A model generated the notes under the pieces. The model did no database searches. It was not told the DNA's origin and saw nothing but the letters and a program-made list of their open reading frames with translations. Shown here one piece after another: positions 27,253 through 39,381 of a stretch of DNA of 64,000 bases (position 1 is the first letter of the stretch; each line of letters starts with the position of its first letter). The stretch comes from Amblyornis subalaris (lineage: Eukaryota; Chordata; Aves; Passeriformes; Ptilonorhynchidae), in assembly GCA_018881555.1 (NCBI GenBank), contig JACAXG010000108.1, positions 2,367,299 through 2,431,298 on the forward strand. The letters are read 5' to 3'. Position numbers and translations under genes: made by a program.

Positions 27253-30200
27253 GATATTAGTCTTCTTATTAAAGGTATCACAGTTGCTAAACATGATAGA
27301 AATTACTTGTTTACTTATAAATTATTGCTGTTCTCATTTAGATTTTTTTTAAAGGGGAAAAAAAAATTTGTTTGCATTGAGTGACCATTTCTAGACTTTA
27401 ATTCCAACATAGTATTTTTGCCTTGCAAAGGTTTTTGTAGTATTTATTATCTTAAAAACCTGAGCTCATTGGCTCAATTCAAAGAGAGACATCCTAAATC
27501 ACTGCAAACATCTGTGCACCAGCAAAGTGCTGCCTGGAGTAAGATGTCTGAGAAGACTGTGGAGCAAAGACACTGCAGAAACACAATTAAAATTCCTCAC
27601 TGTACTTGATTATTCCTGAAAACTGCTCTATCTCGAAGTTATGAATGAAATCTTCTTATACAGAGAAGTTTTCAGAAGTTAAACAGTTTATTGTTATAGA
27701 ACTTAAAAGAAAATTTAGAGATGACAAAAAAATCTGGAGAATTTTATCAAATATTGCCTCTAAAAAGAAAGAAAATTAAGGGAAAATTTACCAAAAAGGA
27801 GTAGAAGTTATTCCATGAAGCAAAGTAGAGGAAGTGAGAATTACAACCTGAGAGGAGCTTCACTCAGAGCCATAATTTTAGGCACCCAACACCTACAATT
27901 AGGGTCAGATTCAAAATAAGTTGCCTGATATGTAAGAGCCTAATACATCCCACTGGATATTTTCCTAGCTAAAATCTAGCTTTCAAATGGAACAAAAGGA
28001 ACATATGCTTCTGATTTGGGATGCTGAGCAGTCATTTGTCAGAGACTTTTCAAAAGAATTTTTTTTTAAATATCATGATATAGAAATAAATTAAAACTCA
28101 GCATGCTGCAAAAATTAGACTTTGTCTGCAAAATATCCCCCAATGGTTTGGTTTAACATCTACATATTTCATTTGAACACTATTTTATATTTGAAACTTT
28201 TTTTTTTGTACTGTGTTATGATTGGTATTATAAAAGCAGTTCAAACCAAAATTAAACAAAAACTACTATTAAAACCCCGCTGTCATTAAAAACAGACAAA
28301 AAAGAAGGCCTCATTCCCTTTCTAGGTATTTAAAAAAAGTATGTCTTCAATCAGATTCAAAAAGAAATTACATTCTAGTTCATAGCTCCCATCCTCCACA
28401 CAGCTCAGCATGGAGCACTTTTGCTGGGATTTCTGCCTCTGCCAACAGAATGCCACCAAAAATGTATGTGTTCACCTGAAGCTGAGAGTCAATAAATATT
28501 TTATTGCTGGAAAGAATTGCCCTTGGATCCAGAAAGCATTACTGTAATTAAGTGAAAAATATATGATTGTCACAGGGACCAATTCTTGCCTGGCTTTGCA
28601 GAATCCATCCCAGCAATTATGCTGATGTGTCATCAGTTGCAAGTTACTTTAACAACTTGTTTGTTAAACATGACTCCTACGTACCAAAGTGCTTTAGTTC
28701 CTTAATTTGCAAAATACTTTCGCATATAAGCTGTTTTAAGAGCTACAGAAGTGTCATCCACTATAGAAGATTGCAGCAAATTAAATTGGGAGTGGGAAAG
28801 AGGAGGGAAAAATTATGATGGGTGTACAGAAAATCCGAGTATTGAGTCAGAAGGGTACATTTAGGCTAATGAAGGCTTTCTTTCAACTAAGTGCACTAAC
28901 CAGGATTAGCTCACTGTTGGATTTTGGCTCGGCACTTGGGCTTGTTTGTGGGAATAGCAGTTTGGGTTGCTCTCGGGTCAGGGAAACCCAGTGTCTGTCA
29001 CTGGGAGACCATATGTTCCCCCCCCACTCAAACCCATCAGACACCAGTAGGTGAGCACATTTTTGAAGCAGAATGCCTAAAAATATCATAGAGAAGTGAA
29101 ATATCTCCCATCAGAGAGACTCAGTCCAGAAAAACCCCCCTCCCTGAGGTTTTGGGGAAGCACAATAGCAGGAAGGTACAGTGGAGTCCTGGTGAGGGAG
29201 ATCAGACACAATACAGAGCACGCTGCATTTCAGCAGTGGATATTATCACCTCTGGAAGAAATAAAAGAGCTGGATAGCCTGCAATCTTTATATTTCTGAG
29301 AGCTTCAAATCAGTGACAGGCAGAACAAGGTGAACTGCTTGAATAAAAGACACTGTTCTCCCAGAAAAGCACAAAGACAAAACTCCAAACTGGCAACAGA
29401 GCAAAGAAGAAAGAATTGATGCTCCCACACTGTCCTCAGCCTCCAAGAATTTTTTTTCCTACATATTAATTTTTTATATAAAGAGATTTATTCTCATTCT
29501 CTCTTACGTAAGTAATCTTCTCCTTAGGGAATTATCAAAAGTGAGAACGATCAGAGCTGGAATTTAATAAATTTGGGTTGTTATTACTTTTAGTAGCTCC
29601 TACATTTATTTTTTTTTAAATTTTTCTTGGTAGGGAGAAATGGATTAAAATCAGATTGCAGAGCAGTAACGTGGGAGGTGGCTGACCATGCCCAGCGAGA
29701 GAACAGGATGTACAGTGGCAAGCAATCACAGGCAGTAGCTACGATGGAGGAATTAGATTTCAAAAGGGAATTTCACATTTCCCAAGATGGAACAGCACAT
29801 AATGCTGCACTGATTCACACAGATGTGCACAAGAATACAACAGCCTTAGAGATGGAAAAAATTTCAGCTAAGTTAGAGGAGGCGACGTCAATAGTGGGTT
29901 TATTTTAAAATATGTTTCTTGTTAGTTAACTATTTTGTGCATATATTCCCCCTTAAACACTAGTGCATGCCTACTAGTAAGCTCAACATAGAGGGCATTG
30001 ATGATTTCTCTAAGTCTTAAAGTGGGCTAAATCAAAACTGGAGGAAGGCACTCCAGGGAAATCCTGGACAATTATTTTTTTGACCAACTCCAACCCTCCC
30101 TTAAGCAGTCACGTTGTCTGAGAACCTACTGAAGGTGGGAGACTATTTCATTGTGGGAACTGAACATCCTGCAAATATTAATAGGCAATGGAAGACCTGG

Positions 30201-33200
30201 ATTAGAATAGAAATCATTTTACAGCCTCAGCAGTAGGCTTCTGCTCAGAGATTAGAGAGAAAGCAGTTTAAACAGGTAGAATCACTGGTGTCATTGCACT
30301 CTCCACTATTCGGAATCTTAACCATTGACAGTAAAATAAATCTGCTTCTGCACAGGGGAATAGAGGAAAGAAAACTTGTGGTGCAGCAGAGTAATAAACT
30401 CCATGAGCTTCCCTTCGTCATTAGAGTTTTCTCGAAGGGTGACATTTCCAAAGAAAAAGATGTACTGCAAGTACTGAACAACATACTGTACTCAATTACA
30501 GCCTTGTGATGCAATCAGGCAGGTTTTTAAACATCAGCAGGGACAGTCATTTTCCTTACAGTGCCCACAGAAATGTGTATTTTCAGGAAAAAAAGAAAGA
30601 TAGACAGAAAGACTGTCACATTTGACACTGAAGACAGAGAGTCTGTGCCTAATGGGCTGCAGAAAAAGTCTGACAGCATTCATCTCTCTGAGCTCCCCGA
30701 GTGACCCCTGCACTGCAGCTGTGGCTACCAAGGCATATTGCTGCAAAATGGGCAAGGGACAAGTGTGTGAAGGACAGTTCAAACTTGCACACTTGGTCAG
30801 CTTTTCAAAATATTTTGAGGCAAGACATCAGATTCCCTCGTGATTCATGTGACCAGCCTAACACAGCCCCCCTCAGTACTGTGAAAGCATTAATGTGCCA
30901 ACTAGAACACATTAAATATATTAGCAAACACAGCTCTAAATGAAATATATTATTTTCTACCAGAGTTCAGATGCTGTGTGCAAAACAGACACATGTAAAC
31001 CTGTAGCTACTGCCAAGGCATTCCCAAGCCTTAGGAGGGTCGTACTTCCTATAGTACTGAACAGCATCATGCCCTCAAGCTCTCACACCACAGCAGCATT
31101 AACCCCCTACATAGCCATGTTCAGACAGAGGACAGTCACATAATCCCACCTCATCACTATGACAACCTTAGCACAGGTGCAGTGATGGACATTTCCTCTT
31201 TATTGCTTTGAAAATAGTACTGCCTCTCCAACACAGAAGAGATGACCAATGCTGTCAATTGGATTGATTATTTTGTTTCACCCCAATTCCAGCAGCCCTT
31301 TGCTTTCCAGGTTGGTTCCCCACAATGTGGAGCACACCAAATCTAAGTACAAATTCAGCTTAGTAGAGTAGCAATGAATATTGAAATACTTACCCTAGAA
31401 GTTTCTTACAAAAAGATCTGGCAGTGCTACTTCACAGCCAGAGTGGTACCCAAACAAAAGCTAAAAACACCACCAAAAAACCAAAAAAGCAACAACAAAA
31501 CAATAACAGTAGCAGCAAAGAAGGCAAACAAGGCAGGATGGACAATACTCCTACGAATGTTGTTGCTTTCCATTCAATGTGGATTCACAGAGTACTCAAG
31601 TGTTGTGTAAGCACATTTTAGGGTAGGCATGATCTTGTTCAGTAAGAGAAAGGGCCAAATCCACAGGGAGAAGATCAGGTTGGCCGCTGCCTGCCCTTGG
31701 GTGTTCTGGACACACCAACCTGCCTGGTAGTGAGAGGTAGCATTGCTGGCAAGTGTGGAAACAAACAGTTTTACTTTTCTTTCTGCTGAGCAGGGCAAAT
31801 TGCAATTAAGTTGCTGAAACAACCTAATGAAATGGGATGTGAAATCTAGAGGGGAAGGGAGAGTCAGGTGGAAGTTTTTTCTTTGCATGGTTTACAAAGC
31901 CCAGCATTGGTAAACTCTAGGAAGGGGCAGTGAAACAGTGACATTTCCCTACCCCGCAGTTTAGGACCGAAGACTTACAAAGAACCCAGTAAAATAGGAA
32001 TAAGGATATTGCATCTACATCCATCTCCCCACAGCAAGCAGTAAGAAAGGTCATCGGTAACTTTTATAATGCGGTTCAGAATGCACATGAAGATCTTGAA
32101 ATTGCTGTTGAACTCACCGACACCCACACACACACAGAGCCCTTTGAAAAGCTGGTCCATAGCTCTGTTAAGGTCAGCTTTGCCAGGAGTCTCTTCTCCC
32201 AGGCCTGGAGGAGCTCCCAGTAGCCCTCCAATAAATATGAAACACACAATGAAACAGAAGCGGGGGTTGGTGTTTTAGCTCTCTTGTGATTTTCCTCAGT
32301 GTTCAGTGCACTCAGCAATATAGGGCAACCTTAAAATTGCACATCGGAGCTATCTGCCAACTCTGCTTGGCTTCAGCACAGAAAGGAAATTGTGAACTAC
32401 ATCCCTCCATGGGCTCTCTGCTTGAGGACACCAGAACAACTGCTCTGCCTTGAAACTTGGGCTGAAAAAATGTTAAGAGCCGTAATTTAGCAGCTGCAGA
32501 TGACTGTAGTGATGTTGCATGAAAGGCAATTCCTTCTTTCTTCTTAACTGTATTTCTGAGCAGGTCCTTGTTGGTCTAACCTTTTTGGGGAGGTGAATTA
32601 TAGATATTTCCCTGGCATTGATAAATGCAAACTCTGCCACAGAATTTAATGCCTGGGACTAGTTTTACTATCAGGGTTAAATCTTTACCCTCCATAGCCT
32701 AAGAAAGAAGAAATCTTTGAAAATTTCTATCAGTCAGAACACTGGAGTTTTTTCCTCACTCTAAGCCTGGTTTTTCCCCAGAAAACTTTAAGAGCTATCA
32801 TAATCATGATAATACCTGTTGCAATATATGTTTGTACCTGGAAAATTGACCTGAGGTCAATTCTAGTTCAATCTATTCCAATTCTGATTTTAAAATAATA
32901 ACAACCCTTCTTATTTAAAAACTGACTGACTCCTGAAATGCATTTAATCTTTAGATTCAAGGTAAAAAAAGTTATAATTTTACCCAAAAGCAAACAGAGT
33001 AGATAGGCTTTGTTATACAAGAGTAGAACAGCAGAACTTCAACACAACTAAGGCAGAGAGAAAGCACCAAAGCCTTTGCTATCACTTGCTTTGAAAAAAA
33101 GAGCAGTTCCCCACCCTCCCCAGCCTTCAAATCTTCACCATTGAACTCAACCCCAAAACATATTTCCTGCTGCAATGGGTGGAGGAGCTGAAGACAGCAG

Positions 33201-33239
33201 ATAAATACAGGTAAATCCACGTGCTGTGACATATTCACT
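27253..33239. other. AT-rich unique non-coding DNA
   Basis: No gene is supported in about 6 kb. Frames include 29627-29908 (93 codons, plus) and 31574-31888 (104 codons, minus), with no recognisable domains. An eight-C run is at about 29019-29026. An A-rich CAA-rich patch (about 31455-31520) is low-complexity. A minus-strand GTGAGT (32112-32117) ends an open stretch around 32118-32318, but no convincing acceptor precedes it. Confidence 0.5.
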
Positions 33240-33525
33240 TATCTTGGATCAATAGTCGTGAAATAGCAGCGCCGAGCTCTCTCCTGTGTGTAATAAATAG
33301 CAGAGATGAGGTGGACACAACTTGCATCCACAGGGCTGCTCTACATCACCCATTTACAGCTGGGGAGTTGCAAGAGAAGAAATTAAAGGGTTTTATGTGA
33401 CACTTTGATAATTCTAGATGATTTGCGTTTTATCCCTTCTTCTCTGCTGTCAGCAATATCAGCATCACTAACCAATTAATGGGCACTTTAGGGAAGCTAA
33501 TCAAGGTAGAGAACATGCCTATTTG
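33240..33525. promoter_or_regulatory. Candidate non-coding regulatory block
   Basis: A non-repetitive stretch with GCGCCG at 33268-33275, unusual in this CpG-poor DNA, and an AATTAATGGG homeodomain-type word at about 33474-33483. No coding frame or repeat explains it. It lies about 400 bp before the ancient CR1-like relic. Regulatory function is a guess from texture only. Confidence 0.15.
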
Positions 33526-33929
33526 AGGTGTGCAGTTGATTTTACTGCACCAGCTTTTCTGCGAGGTGCATGGAAACCTGGGGAATGCAGACACCGTGAG
33601 AAGCAGGGCAGTGCAGTGGAGGGAGCCCCCGGAGCTGCTGAGGGAAGGGCACTGCCAGCACTGGCTTTGTCACTGACCTGCTGCCTGATTTATGCCCTCT
33701 GCAACTATAACAGGAAGATAAAGGTGTTTACTGCAATTGAAAACAATTTTGAGATGCAAAGCCTGCATAAAATCCATCTTGCAGGTTTGCACCCCTACCG
33801 ACAAGTCCACTGTCTCCAGTTCTCTGGGAAAGAAGGAAAAATGGAATATCAAGCTAATGGTTTTCTACCCTAGTTAGAAAATCATGCCACGTCTCTGGGC
33901 CCTGAGCAGCCGACTCATCTCTGCCCGCC

Positions 33930-34510
33930 ATCCACTGACTACTAAATTCTATTTAATATTTCATTAATGTCTTGGATGATGGACTGGAGCGTGTAATTGT
34001 AAAATCAGCACAAGGAGATGGGGGGCACGAGCTGGCTAAGGGACAGAATCAGAACCCAATATGAACCTGATAAATTAGAAAGAAAAATTTAAATTAACAA
34101 GATGTATTTCAATGAAGACAAGTTCAAACCGCTACACAGAGTAAGGAGAAATTGAAAACAAAAACACAAACCGTGAAGCAGCTGCTGATGCAGCCGTGCA
34201 AAAATAAAAACAATGAGGACTAGTCAGGGTTGAGGGAAGAATCAGGAGAAAAGTTCAAGAGGTTGATAGCAAACACAAAGGTTTTCTCTGGAAGGAGGGA
34301 AAGACGCAGCTTATTCGGGGTGGGGTGACTCTAATCATCAGAATGGTGAAACACGGAAATTGCTATGTAGGATTGTTGTGGCAGCTCCATAATTGGAAGC
34401 TTTTAAGGAAAAGGTCAGGAAGGGATAATGTAGGTATGCACGTCTGAAATATGGTTTCATGACCTACTGTGGTCCAGAAGGGCCCTACCACGGTCCTAAA
34501 GTGGAAAATG
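33930..34510 (+). mobile_element. Ancient, decayed CR1-like LINE fragment
   Basis: At about 33957-33995 the sequence reads TTTCATTAATGTCTTGGATG, followed by ATGGACTGGAGCG. This matches the CR1 reverse-transcriptase-end region that in intact copies encodes a Phe-Ile-Asn-Asp-Leu-Asp-Asp-Gly-like motif. Further on, words such as ATTTCAATGAAGACAAGTTC (about 34102-34124) and GGAAGCTTTTAAGGAAAAGG (about 34396-34415) correspond in order to downstream parts of old CR1/L3-type elements, ending near GGTCCAGAAGGGCCCTACC. Every frame is broken, with several gaps. This is much older than the other CR1 tails here. Boundaries and subfamily are uncertain. Confidence 0.45.
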
Positions 34511-36519
34511 CATGTTTTTATCATGTACTGGAAAGGTACTACATATGACGGGAGATAAGTGTCACAAAATTTTGTTCTTTTATTTTGAGATTATTTTAAC
34601 TTCTGAGAAATACCATTTATCTGGAGCAGGAAGAGCAACAAAAATGGGGGACCAAGCATATTAGAGCAAACATAGGTTGAATCTTTACACAGTAGTGAGA
34701 CAGAGATCAAAAGAAATGTAACAGCAAAATAAGCAGGCAAGGAGAAGCTACACAAACCCAGAATGTCTGAATCTCTGCCAACACCGTCCGCTAAGTAGGA
34801 CCTGGCAGATTACACTGGCGTGCACCAGAGGACTCTTGCCCATTTGGTGTTTGTTCATTCTTTCCCTCACTCTTGCCCTCGGTGCTGAAAACATTCAGCC
34901 CTTGAATTTCAAGTGCCAGTGTTTGCCAGCCCTTTTCTGATTGCTTCTTCTTTGTTTAAATTACAAGCTCTCAGCAGCAAGCACCTTGTTCCATATTATG
35001 CTACGAAACACCCACCACTGTGCCGATGTTCTAACAAAGACAGACAAGACAATGGTGTTTCAAAAGGCTGATTAAGAAAAGCTATTATTCATCTCCAGGG
35101 TCTCCTACAATTCCCTTCAGGAAGATAAATAGTGCTACAAATATAGGCCTTGGCAAATAAGGCACTGAGATGATAAGAACTTAATTTCCATAGGAGGAAA
35201 GATATACATTTGAGTTATAGCTGCTTTTATTCTTGTGTTTCCAGCCAGAATTTAGCTGCAACATCACTAAGAAAAAAAGAAAATTAAGTAATATTAAAAC
35301 ATATGGCATCTATACATACCTGAAGAGACTTTTGGCAGTAACCACCATGTGATAAGAGAGCATATAGTTAATGAACAAGTCCAGTAAGTTTGTTGAGTGA
35401 TACAAAACCATCTCGCCGAACTAACCTTGAATCTGACATGAATCTTCCAAACATCTTCAATAATTCTGCCTCAAACAGCTAAAACAAAGGCTACCACTGG
35501 AAGGAAACCAGACAAAACACACAGTTCACGAGTTTCTAAAGACTCATGAAGAATTTTTTGCCCCTTAAGGATTTACAGGCGTTACTAGGAGTTAAACACG
35601 TGCATCCAGAGGAGAAAAGGACTTTGGGTATATAACCTGCAAAAGTAATGAATGTTCAAACAGACAGATAGATGAACATTGTGTGCCAAAGGGAAAAAAG
35701 GAAAGTCCAAGCTTATGATATTGAAGTATTCTGCCTTCTGGTTTTAAGAATGAGGCATGTCTGGACTTTTGAACTTTTCACGACAGTGTCAGACAAATAC
35801 AGGCTGTAAATAAATGCTCCATTTTAAGTTACTCCAGTTTTACCAGTTTTTTTAAGTGACCACATATTTTACCTTGTTTATGGCATTAAAATTCTACTAA
35901 GGAGGGAAGTTTGCATGTTAAGTACACTTTCTACAAACAGATATTCTTTTTTTCTTCCTACACCTTAAAGATGTAGCCATATATAAGAATTCTCATGGGC
36001 ACAACATATGCCAGTGCAACCAAGCTGACAGCCTTCACATCCTGCCTGGTGTTGATCTGAGTTTTTCCCAAAACTACTGGAAGATATCACTCCACCACAC
36101 AGAAAGAAAAAATTCAGTCCAAACAGTCCTAGCACCTTTTCCATTCTAACCTGGGAAGCTGGGCAATGGACTCAATTCCCAACTGCACCGGAGGGATTGC
36201 TCTGAAAAACTCTTTTAAAGAACAAGAGCAAACATTGGATGTGAAGGAACTCACAAGGGAAGTCAGGCTGAATTCCTGCATTCTGATGCAAGGAAAGCAG
36301 TGTATCCTATCTCTTCTGTGAGATTCAAAAGATTATCCTGGAAAATCTCATTTTTTATGACACAGGTCTCTAGTGGTGGATTTCTTTACTTAAAAAATAT
36401 GATAAATGCCACCACAGGTTCATGTGCCTGACTTTGCCGACACCTTCAGAAACAGAAACCACAGGCAACAGTCAGGGCTCTTTCTATAGCAAAATCTATA
36501 AAAAAAAATTAGAATCCCT
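34511..36519. other. AT-rich unique non-coding DNA
   Basis: No open frame of 60 codons or more occurs between about 33.9 and 37.4 kb, the longest such gap in the window. No repeat family or RNA gene is recognisable here. Confidence 0.55.
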
Positions 36520-36920
36520 TGGGGGGAGTCCTTTCGTAAACAATTAAGACTTAATTAGCAGTTTCTTCTGCATTATAAAAGACTATATAAAAGATATAAA
36601 TGGCTATCAGCTCCTTGGTTACTCAATGAGAGTGTCAAAATAAACCTCTGCAGATTTCAATTCCTCTTACTTAGAACCAGCTAAACAAGAGAGAACCTGC
36701 CCTAGACTTGGTAAATCTAGGGGCGGTTGTGAGTTTTGGTAGGTAGCAGGACATTATTAGGTTTAATTTGGTATTTTCCTATGCTTATGCATTTCAGATT
36801 GAATGTCAGGAGAACTATGTTAATTTAATCAAGCAAAATTAATCATATATATGCATTAAGACACTGCCTTCTGCCAAAGCATTTCTAATGCCCTACTCCA
36901 CACAATGAGGAGGAGCTGCA
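36520..36920. promoter_or_regulatory. Candidate non-coding regulatory block (homeodomain/POU-like words)
   Basis: The stretch has TAATTAG (36552-36558), AATTTAATC and AATTAATCAT words (about 36831-36844), and a TATGCTTATGCAT octamer-like word (about 36780-36793). It contains no repeat and no open frame. Such spacing of homeodomain and POU-like words is typical of conserved developmental enhancers, but the DNA is AT-rich and chance matches are expected. Conservation is untested. Confidence 0.25.
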
Positions 36921-37079
36921 ATCAACAGCTTAGGAGTAAACAAACCATGAGCCTAAAAATGCCTTCCTTCACCAAGGACTGGGACATAAATTTTTATATT
37001 GTGATAGTGTTTTTTGCTTATACTAACACAGTAGAATAGACTTAATTTTGCATGTCAGCAAGCCTGCTGTTAAGTGCTT

Positions 37080-37395
37080 ATTGGAGTTTTAATTTTTCAA
37101 TACAGTAATTAGTATGTTTGTATTCTAATTGATAATTTTCATTATACTCTCGTGAGCAGCAAAGTTTCTCAGCGTTCAGATATTTCCAGATCACTTGAGC
37201 TGTAACATTTCTTTTGAGGTAGCTAAACTCTACTGAGCTATGTCCTGTCTACTGCAGGGCCCTGCAGGCATTTTGCGCTAAAAGGGTTTTGGTGCTCAGC
37301 TGCTAAATAATTAGAAGGTAAAAGCCAAATGGAAATTAACTTCAGCTCAATCAGCCTTTATCATTCTGTAGTTATAGCTAGAAAGTTGTTAGATG
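37080..37395. promoter_or_regulatory. Candidate non-coding regulatory block (paired TAATTAG, E-box)
   Basis: TAATTAG occurs at 37106-37112 and again at 37308-37314, the second 5 bp after a CAGCTG E-box (37297-37302). Between them lie CTAATTGATAATTTTCATTA and a GCAGGGCCCTGC near-palindrome (about 37255-37266). There is no coding frame and no repeat. A CR1 tail begins 135 bp further on but does not reach it. Regulatory role is inferred from motif arrangement only. Confidence 0.25.
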
Positions 37396-37529
37396 CTGTT
37401 TAACCAGGGCTGTTCAGAACTGTTTTGATGAGGCAGTTAGAACTAAATAAATAGATTAGTTTGTGAAGGGAAGTGGAAAGGGAAGGAAAAAAAGGAATAA
37501 AACTGCTAACATGACAGGTTTGGACATAT

Positions 37530-37761
37530 ATCACAGAATCGCAGAATACGCTGAGTTGGAAGGGACCCAAAAGGATCATCAAGTCCAACTCCTGGCCCTG
37601 CAGAGGACACCCCAAGAGTCACACCATGTGCCCAAGAGCATTGACCAAACACTTCTTGAACTCTGTCAGGCTTGGTGCTGTGACCACTGCCCTGGGGAGC
37701 CTGTTCCAGTGCCCAACCACCCTCTGCGGGAAGAACCTTTTTCTAATATCCAACCTAAATT
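37530..37761 (-). mobile_element. CR1 LINE 3' end, antisense, about 230 bp
   Basis: The clearest CR1 copy in the window. The plus strand reads TCACAGAATCGCAGAATACG, GAGTTGGAAGGGACCCAAAA, GGATCATCAAGTCCAACTCC, then CTGGGGAGCCTGTTCCAGTG and TCTAATATCCAACCTAAA. This is the reverse complement of the avian CR1 3' region, with the element's 3' end at the low coordinate. It is 5'-truncated, as is normal for CR1 (target-primed reverse transcription), and lacks reverse-transcriptase coding sequence. The 112-codon plus frame at 37463-37801 is simply read through the antisense strand of this repeat and is not a gene. Confidence 0.95.
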
Positions 37762-39343
37762 AGTGTTATTGCCAGCACTTTATTTAGATTATGGCAATTA
37801 AATAATTCAGTCTGTCAACAGCAATAAGATAAAACCAAAGAGTATTTAACATTTTACAACAGGACACACTATAAGATTGAGCTTGTTAATAGCCTGTTTT
37901 TCTGTCTGTTCATTCTCTGATGAACCTGCAAAATCCCCTTAATCAGTAAAAGCCAACTGGATAAATAAAGCAATTTAGACAGTGGTACAGAACCAACTCA
38001 TCATCAATCATCATTATTATTTTTTCTCAGAGCTAAGAAATTGGAATATTATTATCAAAACTCACATATAGCCACAAAGAAATGACAGTTATCTTAATAC
38101 TTACTTATTTTAAGTAAAACCAAAGAAGTATAAACGGGTAGACAGTTATCACTACAGAAGTAGCTGAGCAGAGTATCAGAGGTAGGTTTTTTGTCTAAAT
38201 GTGATGTAAAATTTTTGTCCCCCAATGCTACAAGAATCCCTTTCACATTTCTTTCATGTGCTGTTGGAGAAAGCTCTGAAGGCTTCAGCAAAGCCCAGAG
38301 ATAGAAGAGGTAAATATCTTTCTGGTAGCTGAACACAAGTAACAAAACTGATGAAGCAGAGCTATGAAAGAAGAGACAACAGATATATAGTTAATTCAAG
38401 CAACTTTCAAAGTGCTTAATACCAACAGCAGAAAATTTTGGGTTTTTTTACTCACAGATTTAGAATATGAGCCATTTTCCATCAAAATTAATGACAAAAT
38501 CTCATTAAATTCAATGAAACAGAATTAAACCTATAATTTTGTCCAAATTTAATAGCAGTTATATCTACAAAACAGGTGGCTAAGAGGACTTAAGGCAAAA
38601 TGTAAAAACGTTGGGAGATTATTTAGTGCAAATGAAAATGACACTGAGATTTTAAAACACAAGAATAGAAACTGCTTAGACTGGGGAAAATGAAGACACA
38701 AGAGGGGAAAAAACCCAACCTAATTGTTGTTGCAGGCTGAATGGATGAAGGTCAGAAAGTAGAAGAGCTTGGCAAACAGATTTCCAGCACAGAGAGAAGT
38801 CAACAAAAAGAGATCTGTGGGTTGAAGCTGACCACATGAATTTTAGGTTAAGATAACCAACCCTACCTGCTCCTCCATGGGTCATCCCACCTATGGATAC
38901 TATAGGACAACAATTCATTGTTACTCACTCATCTTGGTGCTTGCGCTATCACAAAGATGACAACCCCAAAATAAAGCTTATCTGGCTTAAAAATGTGTTC
39001 CCGAAAAAATCATCCACATCCTGCAGTCTGTGATGTCAGTGCCAATGGGAAGCACCACTAAACCTCTCCTGGGCTCAGAGAGGGCAGGGCCCTCTTAGCC
39101 TGTGAAGAAACACTCACACCATGCTGCAGCTGCCGGGGTTTCAGCTGTCCTCTTTCTACTCCGGTGGTCCAACAGATAAAGAGTTTTCCCCTACAGGAAG
39201 ATTGCATCTGATCACCTTAAATCAGTTCTTCCTCGTCTTTGTACCTTTGCATATTAGTTCTTCAAACTTCTGCCTTGCTTCTCTTATCTGCCAGGGTCCC
39301 TTCCATTTAATTAGGATTGTTTGCATTCCAAGTGTGCTTCTAA
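37762..39343. other. AT-rich unique non-coding DNA
   Basis: No gene is supported. The 77-codon frame at 39121-39354 starts in a Kozak-like CACCATG context but has no recognisable domain and ends in low-complexity sequence. Confidence 0.55.
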
Positions 39344-39381
39344 AGTTTCGATAAAATATTTTAGTTTCGATAAAATATTTT
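39344..39381. repeat. Perfect 19-bp tandem duplication
   Basis: The unit AGTTTCGATAAAATATTTT occurs twice, back to back, without mismatch. The absence of any difference between copies suggests a recent replication-slippage event. Confidence 0.95.

Noticed and set aside
31975..32318. Open minus-strand stretch ending at a GTGAGT donor-like site (32112-32117)
   Set aside because: No convincing acceptor precedes it and two frames are open without any recognisable protein; a single donor match is expected by chance.
37463..37801. 112-codon plus-strand open frame
   Set aside because: It is read through the antisense strand of a CR1 3' end.
39121..39354. 77-codon frame with Kozak-like start
   Set aside because: The start context alone is not evidence; no domain and no conservation information.
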